From: an uncultured Limnohabitans sp.
Lineage (GTDB): Bacteria > Pseudomonadota > Gammaproteobacteria > Burkholderiales > Burkholderiaceae_C
Length of the DNA: 15,410 nt
Direction: 5' to 3'
Assembly (NCBI RefSeq): GCF_937889215.1
Contig: NZ_CALBEX010000108.1
Coordinates: 1-15,410 of the forward strand
The notes under the pieces were generated by a model. The model saw nothing but the letters and a program-made list of their open reading frames with translations. It had not been told where the DNA came from and made no database searches. Position numbers and translations under genes: made by a program. Positions 7,037 to 14,617 of the stretch are shown here, one piece after another (position 1 is the stretch's first letter; every line of letters begins with the position of its first letter).

Positions 7037-7648
7037 ATGATGGTGCTTTATTCCGGAACCACTTGTCCTTTTTCCCATCGTTGCCGCTTTGTGCTGTTTG
7101 AAAAAGGCATGGACTTCGAAATCCGTGACGTTGACCTCTATAACAAGCCCGAAGACATCAATGTCATGAACCCGTATGGCCAAGTGCCCATTCTGGTTGA
7201 GCGTGACTTGATCTTGTACGAGTCGAACATCATCAACGAGTACATCGATGAGCGCTTCCCTCATCCCCAGCTGATGCCCGGCGACCCCGTGGACCGTGCG
7301 CGCGTGCGTTTGTTTTTGCTCAATTTTGAAAAAGAGCTCTTCGCGCATGTGCTGACTTTGGAAAATCGTGCCCTCAAGGGCAACGACAAGGCCCTGGAAA
7401 AAGCCCGCTCGCACATCCGCGACCGCTTGACGCAGTTGGCGCCTGTGTTCCTCAAGAACAAGTTCATGTTGGGTGATAACTTCTCCATGCTGGATGTGGC
7501 CATCGCCCCTTTGTTGTGGCGTCTTGACTACTACGGCATCGAGCTGAGCAAGAATGCAGCTCCTTTGCTCAAATATGCCGAGCGAATCTTTTCGCGTCCA
7601 GCCTACATCGAAGCGCTGACGCCTTCAGAAAAGGTCATGCGCAAGTAA
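7037..7648 (+). CDS. sspA: SspA, stringent starvation protein A (GST-fold RNA polymerase-associated regulator)
   Basis: A 203-residue GST-like protein. In E. coli, SspA lacks glutathione transferase activity and binds sigma-70 RNA polymerase to alter promoter use in stress and stationary phase. The thioredoxin-like N-terminal domain (about 1-80) begins VLYSGTTCPFSHRCRFVLFEKG and holds NPYGQVPILVERDLILYESNIINEYI, the standard cis-Pro and ES motif. The helical C-terminal domain follows (about 88-200), with MLDVAIAPLLWRLDYYGI. GAGGAA lies 8 bases before the start. Two ATG codons in tandem (7037 and 7040) make the first residue uncertain. sspB begins 21 bases downstream, the usual sspAB pair. Position after petABC is typical of betaproteobacteria. 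Confidence 0.95.
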   Translation: MMVLYSGTTCPFSHRCRFVLFEKGMDFEIRDVDLYNKPEDINVMNPYGQVPILVERDLILYESNIINEYIDERFPHPQLMPGDPVDRARVRLFLLNFEKELFAHVLTLENRALKGNDKALEKARSHIRDRLTQLAPVFLKNKFMLGDNFSMLDVAIAPLLWRLDYYGIELSKNAAPLLKYAERIFSRPAYIEALTPSEKVMRK

Positions 7649-7669
7649 ATCCAGGGAGCCCGTTTGACC

Positions 7670-8131
7670 ATGATCAGCAACACAGAACTGCCCTCGACCA
7701 GGCCATACCTGATCCGCGCCCTGTACGACTGGTGCTCCGAAAACGGCTTCACCCCCTATGTGGCCGTCAAGGTAGACAACTCGGTTCAGGTGCCGCGAGA
7801 GTACGTACAAGGCGGCGAGATTGTGCTGAACGTCAGCATGGACGCCACCAGTTCGCTCAAACTGGGCAATGACTTCATCGAATTCAAAGCCCGCTTCGGT
7901 GGCAAACCCCGCGAGATCATGGTGCCTATTCATCGGGTCATGGCCATTTATGCCCGAGAAAATGGCCAAGGCATGGCGTTCCCGGTCAGTGACGAGGAGA
8001 CTGCACCTGCCGGTTCAGCGACTTTGTCAGCGGTGGACAAGGCTGCACCTGTGTCTGAAGACGATGGCGCCAAGGATACGTCGCCCAGCCCGAGCAACCC
8101 CACACGGCCTGCGCTCAAGCGCATCAAATAA
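7670..8131 (+). CDS. sspB: SspB, ClpXP protease specificity-enhancing factor
   Basis: A 153-residue adaptor that binds ssrA-tagged and some other substrates and delivers them to ClpXP. The folded substrate-binding domain spans about residues 8-105 (RPYLIRALYDWCSENGFTPYV, then NDFIEFKARFGG and MAIYARENGQGMAFPV). A disordered Ala/Ser/Asp/Pro-rich linker follows. The last residues, RPALKRIK, match the ClpX-binding tail known from E. coli (RPALRVVK), so the tethering function should be kept. The ATG at 7670 is chosen. A TTG at 7664 would sit at a better distance (5 bases against 11) from the GGGAG at 7654-7658 and add two residues, so the exact start is open. It is co-transcribed with sspA. Confidence 0.94.
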   Translation: MISNTELPSTRPYLIRALYDWCSENGFTPYVAVKVDNSVQVPREYVQGGEIVLNVSMDATSSLKLGNDFIEFKARFGGKPREIMVPIHRVMAIYARENGQGMAFPVSDEETAPAGSATLSAVDKAAPVSEDDGAKDTSPSPSNPTRPALKRIK

Positions 8132-8143
8132 AAAAATCGGCTA

Positions 8144-8165
8144 TCGAGGCCAAGTTGGGCCTTGA
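8144..8165 (+). other. Hairpin between sspB and tRNA-Thr
   Basis: TCGAGGCC (8144-8151) and GGCCTTGA (8158-8165) form an 8-bp stem with one G-T wobble and a six-base loop, 12 bases after the sspB stop. There is no T-tract, so it is at best a weak or factor-assisted terminator. It could also be a processing signal if the tRNA is read from the sspAB transcript. Confidence 0.35.
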
Positions 8166-8171
8166 GCAAGT

Positions 8172-8177
8172 TAAAAT
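8172..8177 (+). promoter_or_regulatory. Probable -10 element of the tRNA-Thr promoter
   Basis: TAAAAT lies 9 bases before the mature tRNA 5' end, the right distance for a start just upstream of the tRNA. No convincing -35 lies 16-18 bases before it. Confidence 0.4.
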
Positions 8178-8186
8178 TCAGCCTGT

Positions 8187-8262
8187 GCCGCTTTAGCTCA
8201 GTTGGTAGAGCACCCGCCTTGTAAGCGGTAGGTCGTCAGTTCGAATCCGACAAGCGGCACCA
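8187..8262 (+). tRNA. tRNA-Thr(TGT)
   Basis: A full cloverleaf of 76 bases including an encoded CCA end (8260-8262). The acceptor stem GCCGCTT/AAGCGGC pairs perfectly. The D-arm is GCTCAGTTGGTAGAGC. The anticodon arm CCCGC-CTTGTAA-GCGGT places TGT in the loop, which reads ACA and related threonine codons. The T-arm GTCAG-TTCGAAT-CCGAC has one A-C mismatch. A strong terminator follows within 10 bases, so it is a single-gene unit or the end of the sspAB transcript. Confidence 0.97.
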
Positions 8263-8270
8263 AAATACCA

Positions 8271-8302
8271 GCCCCGATCAGCAATGATCGGGGCTTTTTT
8301 TT
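8271..8302 (+). terminator. Intrinsic terminator after tRNA-Thr
   Basis: A perfect 10-bp stem, GCCCCGATCA with TGATCGGGGC, closes a GCAA (GNRA) tetraloop and is followed by eight T. This is a textbook rho-independent terminator. On the other strand the stem is followed by only a weak T-rich stretch, so it may also partly end the dciA-like transcript. Confidence 0.95.
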
Positions 8303-8341
8303 GGCTGTTTTCAGCGAAGACGCTTGACACCCAATGAAGCA

Positions 8342-8644
8342 TCAGCGTTTTTGCACTTTCAGGCGAATGGAGGAGACACCCAATCCCTTGCTGCTCAGGT
8401 GGGCTTGCAGTGCCGGCAGCATTTGTCGCAGTTTGGCCGCCACCGCATTCGAGCCCACCAGAAGACACCAGCAGCCTTCTTCAATGGGGCCGGCCTGAAC
8501 GCTGGCCCGTAATGGCGCGGGAAGCAGGCTTCGGATGGCCAGCAGGCGCTCCGATGAGTCGCGTACACGCCCCATCAACAGCGACAAAGCAGGAGACTCT
8601 TGGGCCGCTTGTTGCAGAGGAATGGCTTGGTGGCGTCTGGTCAT
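8342..8644 (-). CDS. DciA-like (DUF721) protein, putative replicative-helicase partner
   Basis: A 100-residue protein with the DUF721 pattern: an N-terminal helix (about residues 18-35), LLPAPLRASVQAG at about 41-53, then the strand-helix unit GCWCLLVGSNAVAAKLRQMLPALQAHL and a closing strand VSSIRLKVQ. DUF721 proteins include DciA, which assists loading of the replicative helicase DnaB in bacteria lacking DnaC. That role is inferred from the family and not visible here. It is shorter than DciA proteins of about 150 residues and contains little beyond the core domain. The ATG at 8644 has no good Shine-Dalgarno. A perfect 12-bp palindrome lies 13 bases upstream. It is divergent from secA. Confidence 0.75.
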   Translation of the reverse strand: MTRRHQAIPLQQAAQESPALSLLMGRVRDSSERLLAIRSLLPAPLRASVQAGPIEEGCWCLLVGSNAVAAKLRQMLPALQAHLSSKGLGVSSIRLKVQKR

Positions 8645-8656
8645 GGCAGCTGATTA

Positions 8657-8668
8657 TCAGGTACCTGA
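8657..8668. promoter_or_regulatory. Perfect 12-bp palindrome upstream of the dciA-like gene
   Basis: TCAGGTACCTGA is fully self-complementary. It lies in the 215-base divergent gap, next to the dciA-like start and about 190 bases from secA. Such symmetry suits a dimeric DNA-binding protein. No known operator is recognised, so the call is tentative. Confidence 0.3.
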
Positions 8669-8711
8669 AAAGCCTTGCGTAAAGGTGAAAAAGCCGGGCG
8701 ACTCAAGCGGC

Positions 8712-8717
8712 TAAAAT
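8712..8717 (+). promoter_or_regulatory. Possible -10 element for secA
   Basis: TAAAAT in the context GGCTAAAATCA closely resembles the -10 elements before petA and tRNA-Thr in this window. It would give a secA leader of about 135 bases. No strong -35 is found at 16-18 bases. Confidence 0.38.
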
Positions 8718-8730
8718 CATTGGGTTGTAC

Positions 8731-8828
8731 AGGCAGCCCGTGGCTGGCCTGTCAGGGTGAGGGGCTGTAGGCATCCAAGCCCGGTTCTCGTGTAACTTTT
8801 AACCAGACAGGATAGACGGTCTGTTTTT
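8731..8828 (+). other. Structured leader region of secA
   Basis: Two hairpins can form before secA. The first (8731-8750) pairs AGG-CAGCC with GGCTG-CCT around a CGT loop, with one bulged G. The second (8804-8823) pairs CAGAC with GTCTG and is followed by five T (8824-8828), resembling a weak terminator 31 bases before the secA ATG. E. coli secA is regulated translationally through secM, but I see no SecM-like gene here. Regulation by this leader is an inference. Confidence 0.3.
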
Positions 8829-8859
8829 CAGCCCCGCGCTGAAGGTGGATCTAATAGAC

Positions 8860-11607
8860 ATGGCCATCCCATTCCTCACCAAAATTTTCGGCAGCCGCAA
8901 TGACCGCCTTTTGAAGCAATACCGCAAAACGGTGGAGCGCATCAATGCACTTGAGGCAGGGCTAGAAAGCCTGAGCGACGATGAGTTGAAAGGGAAAACA
9001 CAGCACTTTCGCGAACGTGCGGCCGCTGGCGAGAGCCTGGATGCCTTGTTGCCCGAGGCGTTTGCCGTGGTACGTGAAGGCTCCAAGCGGGTCATGAAAA
9101 TGAGGCATTTCGATGTGCAGCTGGCGGGAGGGATTGCCTTGCACAACGGCAAGATTGCCGAGATGCGCACGGGTGAGGGCAAAACCCTGACCTCTACGCT
9201 GCCCGCTTACCTCAACGCCATCGCGGGCAAGGGCGTGCATGTGGTGACGGTGAACGATTACCTGGCCAGCCGCGATGCCACATGGATGGGCAAGCTCTAC
9301 AACTTCCTGGGTTTGACCGTGGGCATCAACTTGTCCCAGCTGGCAAGGGAAGAAAAACAAGCGGCTTACAACGCCGACATCACCTACGGTACGAACAACG
9401 AATACGGCTTTGATTACCTGCGCGACAACATGGTCTATGAGTCCCATGACCGCGTTCAGCGCCCTTTGAATTACGCCATCATCGACGAGGTGGATTCGAT
9501 CCTGATCGACGAAGCCCGCACCCCCTTGATCATCAGTGGGCAGGCCGAAGACCACACGGCGACTTACTTGTCCATGCGCCAGGTTGTTCCGATGCTGACC
9601 CGTCAAGAGGGCGAGGCCGATCCGCGCACGGGAGAGGGCATCATCACGCCTGGCGACTTCACACTCGATGAAAAAACGCAACAAATTTTCTTGACCGAAC
9701 AAGGACACGAAAAAGCCGAAGCCGTGCTGTCACAAATGGGCCTTATCCCCGAAGGGGCGAGCCTGTACGACCCGGCCAACATCACCTTGATGCATCACCT
9801 CAACGCCGCCTTGCGAGGGCAGCACCTGTACCACCGCGACCAGCACTATGTGGTGCAGGATGGCGAGATCATCATCGTGGACGAATTCACGGGGCGATTG
9901 ATGACGGGCCGCCGCTGGAGCGATGGCTTGCACCAGGCGGTGGAAGCCAAAGAAGGTGTGCAGATTCAGGCCGAAAACCAGACCCTGGCCTCCATCACCT
10001 TCCAGAACTATTTCCGTCTTTACAACAAGATCGGTGGCATGACCGGGACGGCCGACACCGAGGCGTATGAGTTTCAGGAAATCTACGGCCTGGAGACCGT
10101 GGTCGTTCCGCCGCACCGCAAGAGCCAACGCGATGACCAGCTGGACCGCGTGTACAAGACTTCGCACGAACGTTACAACGCAGCCATCACCGACATCCGT
10201 GAATGCCATGAGCGCGGCCAGCCCGTACTGGTGGGCACCACATCGATTGAAAACTCCGAGCTGATCGCGCAAATGCTCACACAGGCCAAATTGCCGCACC
10301 AGGTGCTCAACGCCAAGCAGCATGCCCGTGAGGCCGACATCGTGGCCCAAGCTGGTCGCCCCGGCATGATCACGATCGCCACCAACATGGCCGGTCGGGG
10401 CACCGACATCGTGTTGGGTGGCAACATCGAAAAAGACGTGCAAGCCATCGAAGCCGATGAAAGCTTGTCAGAAGCTGCGCGTCAGGAAAAATTGGCCCAG
10501 TTGCGCGAGCAGTGGAAGCTCGTGCACGATCAGGTTACCGCGTTGGGGGGCTTGCGCATCATTGCCACCGAGCGCCATGAGTCACGCCGCATCGACAACC
10601 AGCTGCGTGGTCGCTCTGGCCGTCAGGGCGATCCTGGGTCCTCGCGCTTTTATTTGAGCCTGGACGACCCGTTGATGCGTATTTTTGCGGGCGACCGTGT
10701 GCGCTCCATCATGGACCGTTTGAAGATGCCTGAAGGCGAAGCCATTGAAGCGGGCATCGTCACGCGCAGCATTGAAAGTGCCCAGCGCAAGGTCGAAGCA
10801 CGCAACTTTGACATCCGAAAACAATTGCTCGAATACGACGATGTGTCGAATGACCAGCGCAAGGTCATTTACCAGCAGCGCAATGATATTCTGGACGCGC
10901 AGGACATGGCCGGCCAGATCACATCGCTGCGCGAGGGTTGCTTCAGCGACTTGGTTCGACAGTATGTGCCGGCCGAATCTGTCGAAGAACAATGGGACCT
11001 GACGGGGTTGGAAAAAGTGCTCGCCGAGGAGTGGGCCATGCCGTTGGACTTGCAGAGCAAGGTCCAAGCATCCAGTGCCATCGCGGACGAAGACATTTTG
11101 GAGATGGTGGTGGCCGCGGCCAACGCCCATTTCCAGCTCAAGCTTGAACAAGTGAGTTCCGAGAGCTTTGTGTCGTTTGAGCGCATGATCTTGCTGCAAA
11201 GCATTGATACACACTGGCGTGAGCACCTGAGCGCACTTGATTATTTGCGCCAAGGCATTCATTTGCGCGGCTATGCCCAAAAGCAACCCAAGCAAGAATA
11301 CAAGCGCGAAGCTTTCGAGCTGTTCGGCCAGTTGTTGGACGCTGTGAAAAACGATGTCACACGAAGCCTGATGATGGTGCGCATTGAGTCTGGCGACCAA
11401 ATGCAACAGGCTGCACAGGCGATCGAAGAGCGTGCAGAGCAGATCAGCAACGTGACTTACAGCGCGCCGGATGAAACCGGTCAGCCGCAAACCGTGAGCG
11501 CTGACTTGGCCAGTCTGCAGGAAACGTTTGGTGCGGTCGGTCGCAACGAAGCTTGCCCTTGCGGCAGCGGCAAAAAGTTCAAGCACTGTCACGGCAAACT
11601 CGCCTGA
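8860..11607 (+). CDS. secA: SecA, preprotein translocase motor ATPase
   Basis: A 915-residue ATPase that pushes unfolded preproteins through SecYEG. Walker A is MRTGEGKT with Lys108, numbered as in E. coli. Walker B is DEVD at 209-212, followed by [15 protein letters not shown], which opens the preprotein cross-linking domain. The second motor half holds [14 protein letters not shown] and the arginine-finger region [20 protein letters not shown]. The scaffold and wing domains follow, then a flexible linker. The end is an intact zinc-binding SecB/ribosome-contacting motif, Cys899-x-Cys901 with Cys910-His911 ([14 protein letters not shown]). The ATG at 8860 gives the conserved start ([14 protein letters not shown]) and has AAGGTGGA about 10 bases upstream. 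An in-frame GTG at 8845 overlaps that site and is unlikely. It is followed by a very stable hairpin and then argJ. Confidence 0.98.
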   Translation: MAIPFLTKIFGSRNDRLLKQYRKTVERINALEAGLESLSDDELKGKTQHFRERAAAGESLDALLPEAFAVVREGSKRVMKMRHFDVQLAGGIALHNGKIAEMRTGEGKTLTSTLPAYLNAIAGKGVHVVTVNDYLASRDATWMGKLYNFLGLTVGINLSQLAREEKQAAYNADITYGTNNEYGFDYLRDNMVYESHDRVQRPLNYAIIDEVDSILIDEARTPLIISGQAEDHTATYLSMRQVVPMLTRQEGEADPRTGEGIITPGDFTLDEKTQQIFLTEQGHEKAEAVLSQMGLIPEGASLYDPANITLMHHLNAALRGQHLYHRDQHYVVQDGEIIIVDEFTGRLMTGRRWSDGLHQAVEAKEGVQIQAENQTLASITFQNYFRLYNKIGGMTGTADTEAYEFQEIYGLETVVVPPHRKSQRDDQLDRVYKTSHERYNAAITDIRECHERGQPVLVGTTSIENSELIAQMLTQAKLPHQVLNAKQHAREADIVAQAGRPGMITIATNMAGRGTDIVLGGNIEKDVQAIEADESLSEAARQEKLAQLREQWKLVHDQVTALGGLRIIATERHESRRIDNQLRGRSGRQGDPGSSRFYLSLDDPLMRIFAGDRVRSIMDRLKMPEGEAIEAGIVTRSIESAQRKVEARNFDIRKQLLEYDDVSNDQRKVIYQQRNDILDAQDMAGQITSLREGCFSDLVRQYVPAESVEEQWDLTGLEKVLAEEWAMPLDLQSKVQASSAIADEDILEMVVAAANAHFQLKLEQVSSESFVSFERMILLQSIDTHWREHLSALDYLRQGIHLRGYAQKQPKQEYKREAFELFGQLLDAVKNDVTRSLMMVRIESGDQMQQAAQAIEERAEQISNVTYSAPDETGQPQTVSADLASLQETFGAVGRNEACPCGSGKKFKHCHGKLA

Positions 11608-11617
11608 TGGGGCGTCT

Positions 11618-11649
11618 CGCACAAAACGGGCTTCGGTCCGTTGTGTGCG
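11618..11649 (+). other. Very stable UUCG-capped hairpin between secA and argJ
   Basis: CGCACA-A-AACGGGC and GTCCGTT-G-TGTGCG pair over 13 positions, with one A-G mismatch and one G-T wobble. They close the exceptionally stable C(UUCG)G tetraloop. No T-tract follows directly; only TTTT (11657-11660) and TTTTT further on. It begins 11 bases after the secA stop. It may be a terminator of low efficiency or a 3' end-stabilising structure for secA mRNA. Confidence 0.6.
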
Positions 11650-11689
11650 CAGGCCGTTTTGAGCGCAGATCGTTTTTCTGAAAGTTTTT

Positions 11690-12919
11690 ATGCCTGTGAA
11701 TTTGCCCCCACTGGACCCCGCTCAACTCGCCCCGATCCCGGGGGTGCGCATCGGCATCGCCCAAGCGGGTGTGCGCAAAGCCAACCGCAAAGACCTCACC
11801 GTGTTCTTGCTGGACGAGGGTGCCAGCGTGGCCGGTGTGTTCACCCGTAACCGCTTTTGCGCCGCCCCTGTGCAGGTCTGTCGTGAGCACCTGGCCGCGG
11901 GCAGTTCTGTGCGGGCTTTGGTCATCAACACGGGCAACGCCAATGCGGGCACGGGCGCACCGGGCCTGGCCCATGCCCGTCAGACGTGCGAGGCCTTGGC
12001 CGCACTGCTGAATTGCACGCCAGCACAAGTGCTGCCGTTTTCGACCGGCGTGATCATGGAGCCGCTGCCCGTGGACCGCATCGTGGCGGGCCTGCCTGCG
12101 GCCTTGGCCAACGCGCAGGCCGCCCATTGGGCCACAGCTGCCGAAGGCATCATGACCACCGACACCGTGCCCAAAGCGGCGAGCGTGCAGGTGCAAGTGG
12201 GCGGGAGGGCCGTGAGCATCACAGGCATCAGCAAGGGCGCGGGCATGATCCGCCCCAACATGGCCACCATGCTCGGCTTTGTGGCCACCGACGCATGCAT
12301 CGACTCGGCCTTGTTGCCAGATCTGGCCAAACAGTTGGCCGATGGTTCGTTCAATCGCATCACCATCGATGGCGACACCTCGACCAACGATTCCTTCATG
12401 CTGATCGCCACGCACAAGGCTGCGCATACCCCCATCACGTCACTCGACAGCGCCGATGGTCAGGCCTTGGTGCAGGGTCTGATGCAAGTGGCTCGCCAGC
12501 TGGCGCACGCCATCGTGCGCGATGGCGAGGGTGCGACCAAGTTCATCACCGTGCAGGTGGAAGGCGGCCGCACGGACGAAGAGTGCCGCCTGGTGGCCTA
12601 TGCCATTGCGCATTCTCCATTGGTCAAAACAGCTTTTTTTGCCAGCGACCCGAACCTGGGCCGCATTTTGGCGGCCGTGGGTTACGCCGGGATTGAAGAC
12701 CTGGACCAGGGCCTGATCGAATTGCATCTGGACGATGTGCATGTGGTCTCGCAAGGCGGCCGCCGCGCCGAGTACCGCGAAGAAGACGGTCAGCGCGTCA
12801 TGAAGGGCAGCGAAATCACCGTGCGTGTAGGCCTAGGCCGAGGCACCGCCAGCGACACCGTGTGGACCTGCGACCTGAGCCACGATTACGTCACCATCAA
12901 CGCCGATTACCGTTCATGA
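11690..12919 (+). CDS. argJ: ArgJ, bifunctional glutamate N-acetyltransferase / ornithine acetyltransferase
   Basis: ArgJ moves the acetyl group from N-acetylornithine to glutamate in the cyclic arginine pathway. Bifunctional forms also make N-acetylglutamate from acetyl-CoA. The 409-residue precursor carries the autoproteolytic motif [16 protein letters not shown]. Cleavage is expected between Ala192 and Thr193, and the new N-terminal Thr is the nucleophile. Other family blocks are NTGNANAGTG (80-89), [10 protein letters not shown] (118-127) and the C-terminal [18 protein letters not shown]. The end [15 protein letters not shown] is typical and complete. The ATG at 11690 has only a weak GAAAG upstream. 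The stop overlaps the next gene's ATG as ATGA, suggesting translational coupling. Whether it is mono- or bifunctional cannot be decided from motifs. Confidence 0.95.
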   Translation: MPVNLPPLDPAQLAPIPGVRIGIAQAGVRKANRKDLTVFLLDEGASVAGVFTRNRFCAAPVQVCREHLAAGSSVRALVINTGNANAGTGAPGLAHARQTCEALAALLNCTPAQVLPFSTGVIMEPLPVDRIVAGLPAALANAQAAHWATAAEGIMTTDTVPKAASVQVQVGGRAVSITGISKGAGMIRPNMATMLGFVATDACIDSALLPDLAKQLADGSFNRITIDGDTSTNDSFMLIATHKAAHTPITSLDSADGQALVQGLMQVARQLAHAIVRDGEGATKFITVQVEGGRTDEECRLVAYAIAHSPLVKTAFFASDPNLGRILAAVGYAGIEDLDQGLIELHLDDVHVVSQGGRRAEYREEDGQRVMKGSEITVRVGLGRGTASDTVWTCDLSHDYVTINADYRS

Positions 12920-13806
12920 ATACACCTTCCACTACCGCTTTGGACCAACTGCTGGCCAAAGTCAGCCAGCTGGTGGACCGCATCGAATCGGTCTTGCCTC
13001 AACCCCTGTCTGCCCCCGACTGGACGCAGGCCATTGCCTGGCGCTACCGCAAGCGATCGTCCGGCCACGGTGTGTTGGATCCGGTGCGCCATGTGGCGGC
13101 CATGACGCTCAATGACCTCAAGGAAATTGACGACCAAAAGGAAAAGCTACAGCGCAACACCGAGCAGTTTGTGCGCGGGCGTCCGGCCAACAACGTGCTG
13201 CTCACAGGCGCACGCGGCACCGGCAAATCCTCTCTCATCAAGGCGTGTCTGAACACCTATGCGCCGCAAGGCCTGCGCTTGATTGAGGTCGACAAAGAAG
13301 ACCTGACCGACCTGCCCGACATCATCGAAGTGGTGGCGGGTCGCCCAGAAAAGTTCGTGGTCTATTGCGACGACCTGAGCTTTGAAGATGGCGAGCCGGG
13401 CTACAAGGCGCTCAAGTCGATTCTGGATGGCACCGTTGCGGCCTCGACCCCCAATGTGTTGGTGTACGCCACCAGCAACCGCCGCCACCTGCTGCCCGAG
13501 TACATGAGCGAGAACCTCACCTACAAACACACCGACGATGGCGAAGTCCATCCCGGTGAAGGCGTGGAAGAGAAAATTTCCCTGTCCGAGCGTTTTGGCT
13601 TGTGGATCAGTTTCTATCCCTTCTCGCAAGACGAGTACCTGACCATTGCAGGCCAGTGGCTCAGCGCTCTGGGTGCAACACCCGCACAAATTGAGGCCGC
13701 ACGCCCTGATGCGCTGCTGTGGGCCTTGGAGCGCGGCTCGCGCAGCGGCCGGGTGGCCTACCAGTTTGCGCGGGACATGATGGGCCGCCAAGCCGACCCC
13801 GCATGA
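12916..13806 (+). CDS. DUF815-type AAA ATP-binding protein of unknown function
   Basis: A 296-residue P-loop ATPase of the DUF815/AAA type; its cellular task is unknown. Walker A is GARGTGKS at 98-105 (Lys104). Walker B is [11 protein letters not shown], with Asp152 and Asp153. A sensor-like segment YATSNRRHL follows (about 185-192), then an acidic stretch and the AAA lid. The N-terminal 80 residues are helical and charged, with no membrane segment. The ATG at 12916 overlaps the argJ stop (ATGA) and gives a sensible N-terminus. The frame stays open upstream inside argJ to 12862, but that part is argJ coding in another frame. The gene sits between argJ and a MutT-like gene, all closely spaced. 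I assign only nucleotide-dependent activity, by family. Confidence 0.88.
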   Translation: MNTPSTTALDQLLAKVSQLVDRIESVLPQPLSAPDWTQAIAWRYRKRSSGHGVLDPVRHVAAMTLNDLKEIDDQKEKLQRNTEQFVRGRPANNVLLTGARGTGKSSLIKACLNTYAPQGLRLIEVDKEDLTDLPDIIEVVAGRPEKFVVYCDDLSFEDGEPGYKALKSILDGTVAASTPNVLVYATSNRRHLLPEYMSENLTYKHTDDGEVHPGEGVEEKISLSERFGLWISFYPFSQDEYLTIAGQWLSALGATPAQIEAARPDALLWALERGSRSGRVAYQFARDMMGRQADPA

Positions 13807-13817
13807 GCCACACATGA
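13803..13817 (+). other. Four-codon minicistron bridging the AAA ATPase gene and mutT
   Basis: ATG AGC CAC ACA TGA (peptide MSHT) starts on the ATPase gene's stop (ATGA at 13803-13806) and stops on the mutT ATG (ATGA at 13814-13817). No ribosome binding site is visible before mutT, so ribosomes could be passed along by two reinitiation steps. Only the arrangement is seen; function is inferred. Confidence 0.35.
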
Positions 13818-14299
13818 GTCAGGATCTGTTGGTCGCCGACGGCGAGCGCGCACGAGAAGACCTGAGCCAGGGCCAGGCCGAGCGTGCCGTGGTCGATGTG
13901 GCGGTGGGCGTGCTGCTGCAGGCCGACGGCCATTTTTTGCTGACCTCGCGCCCAGAGGGCAAGGTGTATGCAGGCTACTGGGAATTCCCGGGTGGCAAGC
14001 TCGAAGTGGGCGAGTCGGTCGAGCAAGCGCTGCGCCGCGAGTTGCAAGAAGAGCTGGGCATCACCATCGGTGCCGTGCAGGTGTGGAAAACCCAGATGGT
14101 CGATTACCCACACGCTTTGGTGCGGCTGCACTTTTGCAAAGTGTGGGACTGGCAGGGCGAGCTGCAAATGCGCGAAGCCCAATCGCACGCATGGCAGGTG
14201 CTGCCGGTGGCGGTGGGACCCGTGCTGCCAGGCACCATCCCGGTTCTGGATTGGTTGGCCCAGGAGCGTGAATTCACGGGGGTCACTCACGCATCTTGA
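13814..14299 (+). CDS. MutT-like Nudix hydrolase, probable 8-oxo-dGTP diphosphatase
   Basis: A 161-residue Nudix protein. The Nudix box is complete: Gly61, Glu67, Arg75-Glu76, Glu79-Glu80 and Gly82 (GGKLEVGESVEQALRRELQ, then EELGI). The preceding EFPGG and the ending match MutT-type enzymes, which remove oxidised guanine nucleotides from the pool and so limit A:T to C:G transversions. Other substrates cannot be excluded. The domain starts only near residue 26 (AVVDVAVGVLLQ), and the charged N-terminal extension is unlike E. coli MutT. The true start may therefore be a downstream GTG, but the ATG at 13814 is supported by its coupling to the upstream minicistron. It is last in the argJ-ATPase-mutT group and convergent with yacG. 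Confidence 0.87.
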   Translation: MSQDLLVADGERAREDLSQGQAERAVVDVAVGVLLQADGHFLLTSRPEGKVYAGYWEFPGGKLEVGESVEQALRRELQEELGITIGAVQVWKTQMVDYPHALVRLHFCKVWDWQGELQMREAQSHAWQVLPVAVGPVLPGTIPVLDWLAQEREFTGVTHAS

Positions 14300-14401
14300 A
14301 AATGTCGCTTCGTGATGTGTGAAGACATGTCGGACCTAAAGGCACCGACCTACTAAAAATGCAATGCGTGTTTTTGTTTGAAGACCACCAGAGCATTCAC
14401 T
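14300..14401. other. Gap between convergent mutT and yacG, no clear gene
   Basis: It holds an 8-base palindrome GACATGTC (14324-14331), a 5-bp inverted repeat GTCGG/CCGAC (14329-14333, 14345-14349) and an A5...T5 pair (14355-14375) around GCAATGC. None is a convincing intrinsic terminator, although both transcripts should end here. Confidence 0.4.
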
Positions 14402-14617
14402 TCACTGCAGCCGTGGATCGCCAAAGGGCTCGTCGGGTGGTGTGTCGTCGGGCAGTTTGAATTCTTCACTGGCCCATGCCCCCAAATCGACACCTTTACA
14501 ACGGGCGCTGCAAAACGGGCGGTATGGGTTGGCGCTGCTGTACAGGCTCAGACCTGCGCAGGCAGGGCAACGCACTTGGCGGGGGGTGAAGTCGGGGGAT
14601 GACTTTGGCGCGCTCAT
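14402..14617 (-). CDS. yacG: YacG, zinc-binding DNA gyrase inhibitor
   Basis: A 71-residue zinc protein whose E. coli relative binds GyrB and blocks DNA binding by gyrase. The four zinc ligands are Cys17 and Cys20 (VRCPAC) and Cys36 and Cys40 (FCSARC), with the same spacing as in E. coli. They are followed by the signature KGVDLGAWASEEF and an acidic Pro-rich tail. The ATG at 14617 overlaps the zapD stop as ATGA. An in-frame GTG at 14623 would add two residues and is less likely. It is the last gene of a zapD-yacG unit, a pairing commonly seen with coaE in proteobacteria. Confidence 0.94.
   Translation of the reverse strand: MSAPKSSPDFTPRQVRCPACAGLSLYSSANPYRPFCSARCKGVDLGAWASEEFKLPDDTPPDEPFGDPRLQ

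Noticed and set aside
8193..8468. Minus-strand ORF of 91 codons ending in CRIRTDDLPLTRRVLYQLS
   Set aside because: Its C-terminal part is the antisense translation of the tRNA-Thr gene and its terminator, a well-known source of spurious database proteins. It also overlaps the dciA-like gene in another frame.
8675..8770. Possible 31-codon leader peptide before secA, starting TTG
   Set aside because: There is no ATG or GTG start in frame and no ribosome site. It resembles no known arrest peptide, and it overlaps the likely promoter.
10582..12427. Long minus-strand ORFs opposite secA and argJ
   Set aside because: They are antisense to complete, motif-verified genes and lack ribosome sites or any recognisable domain.
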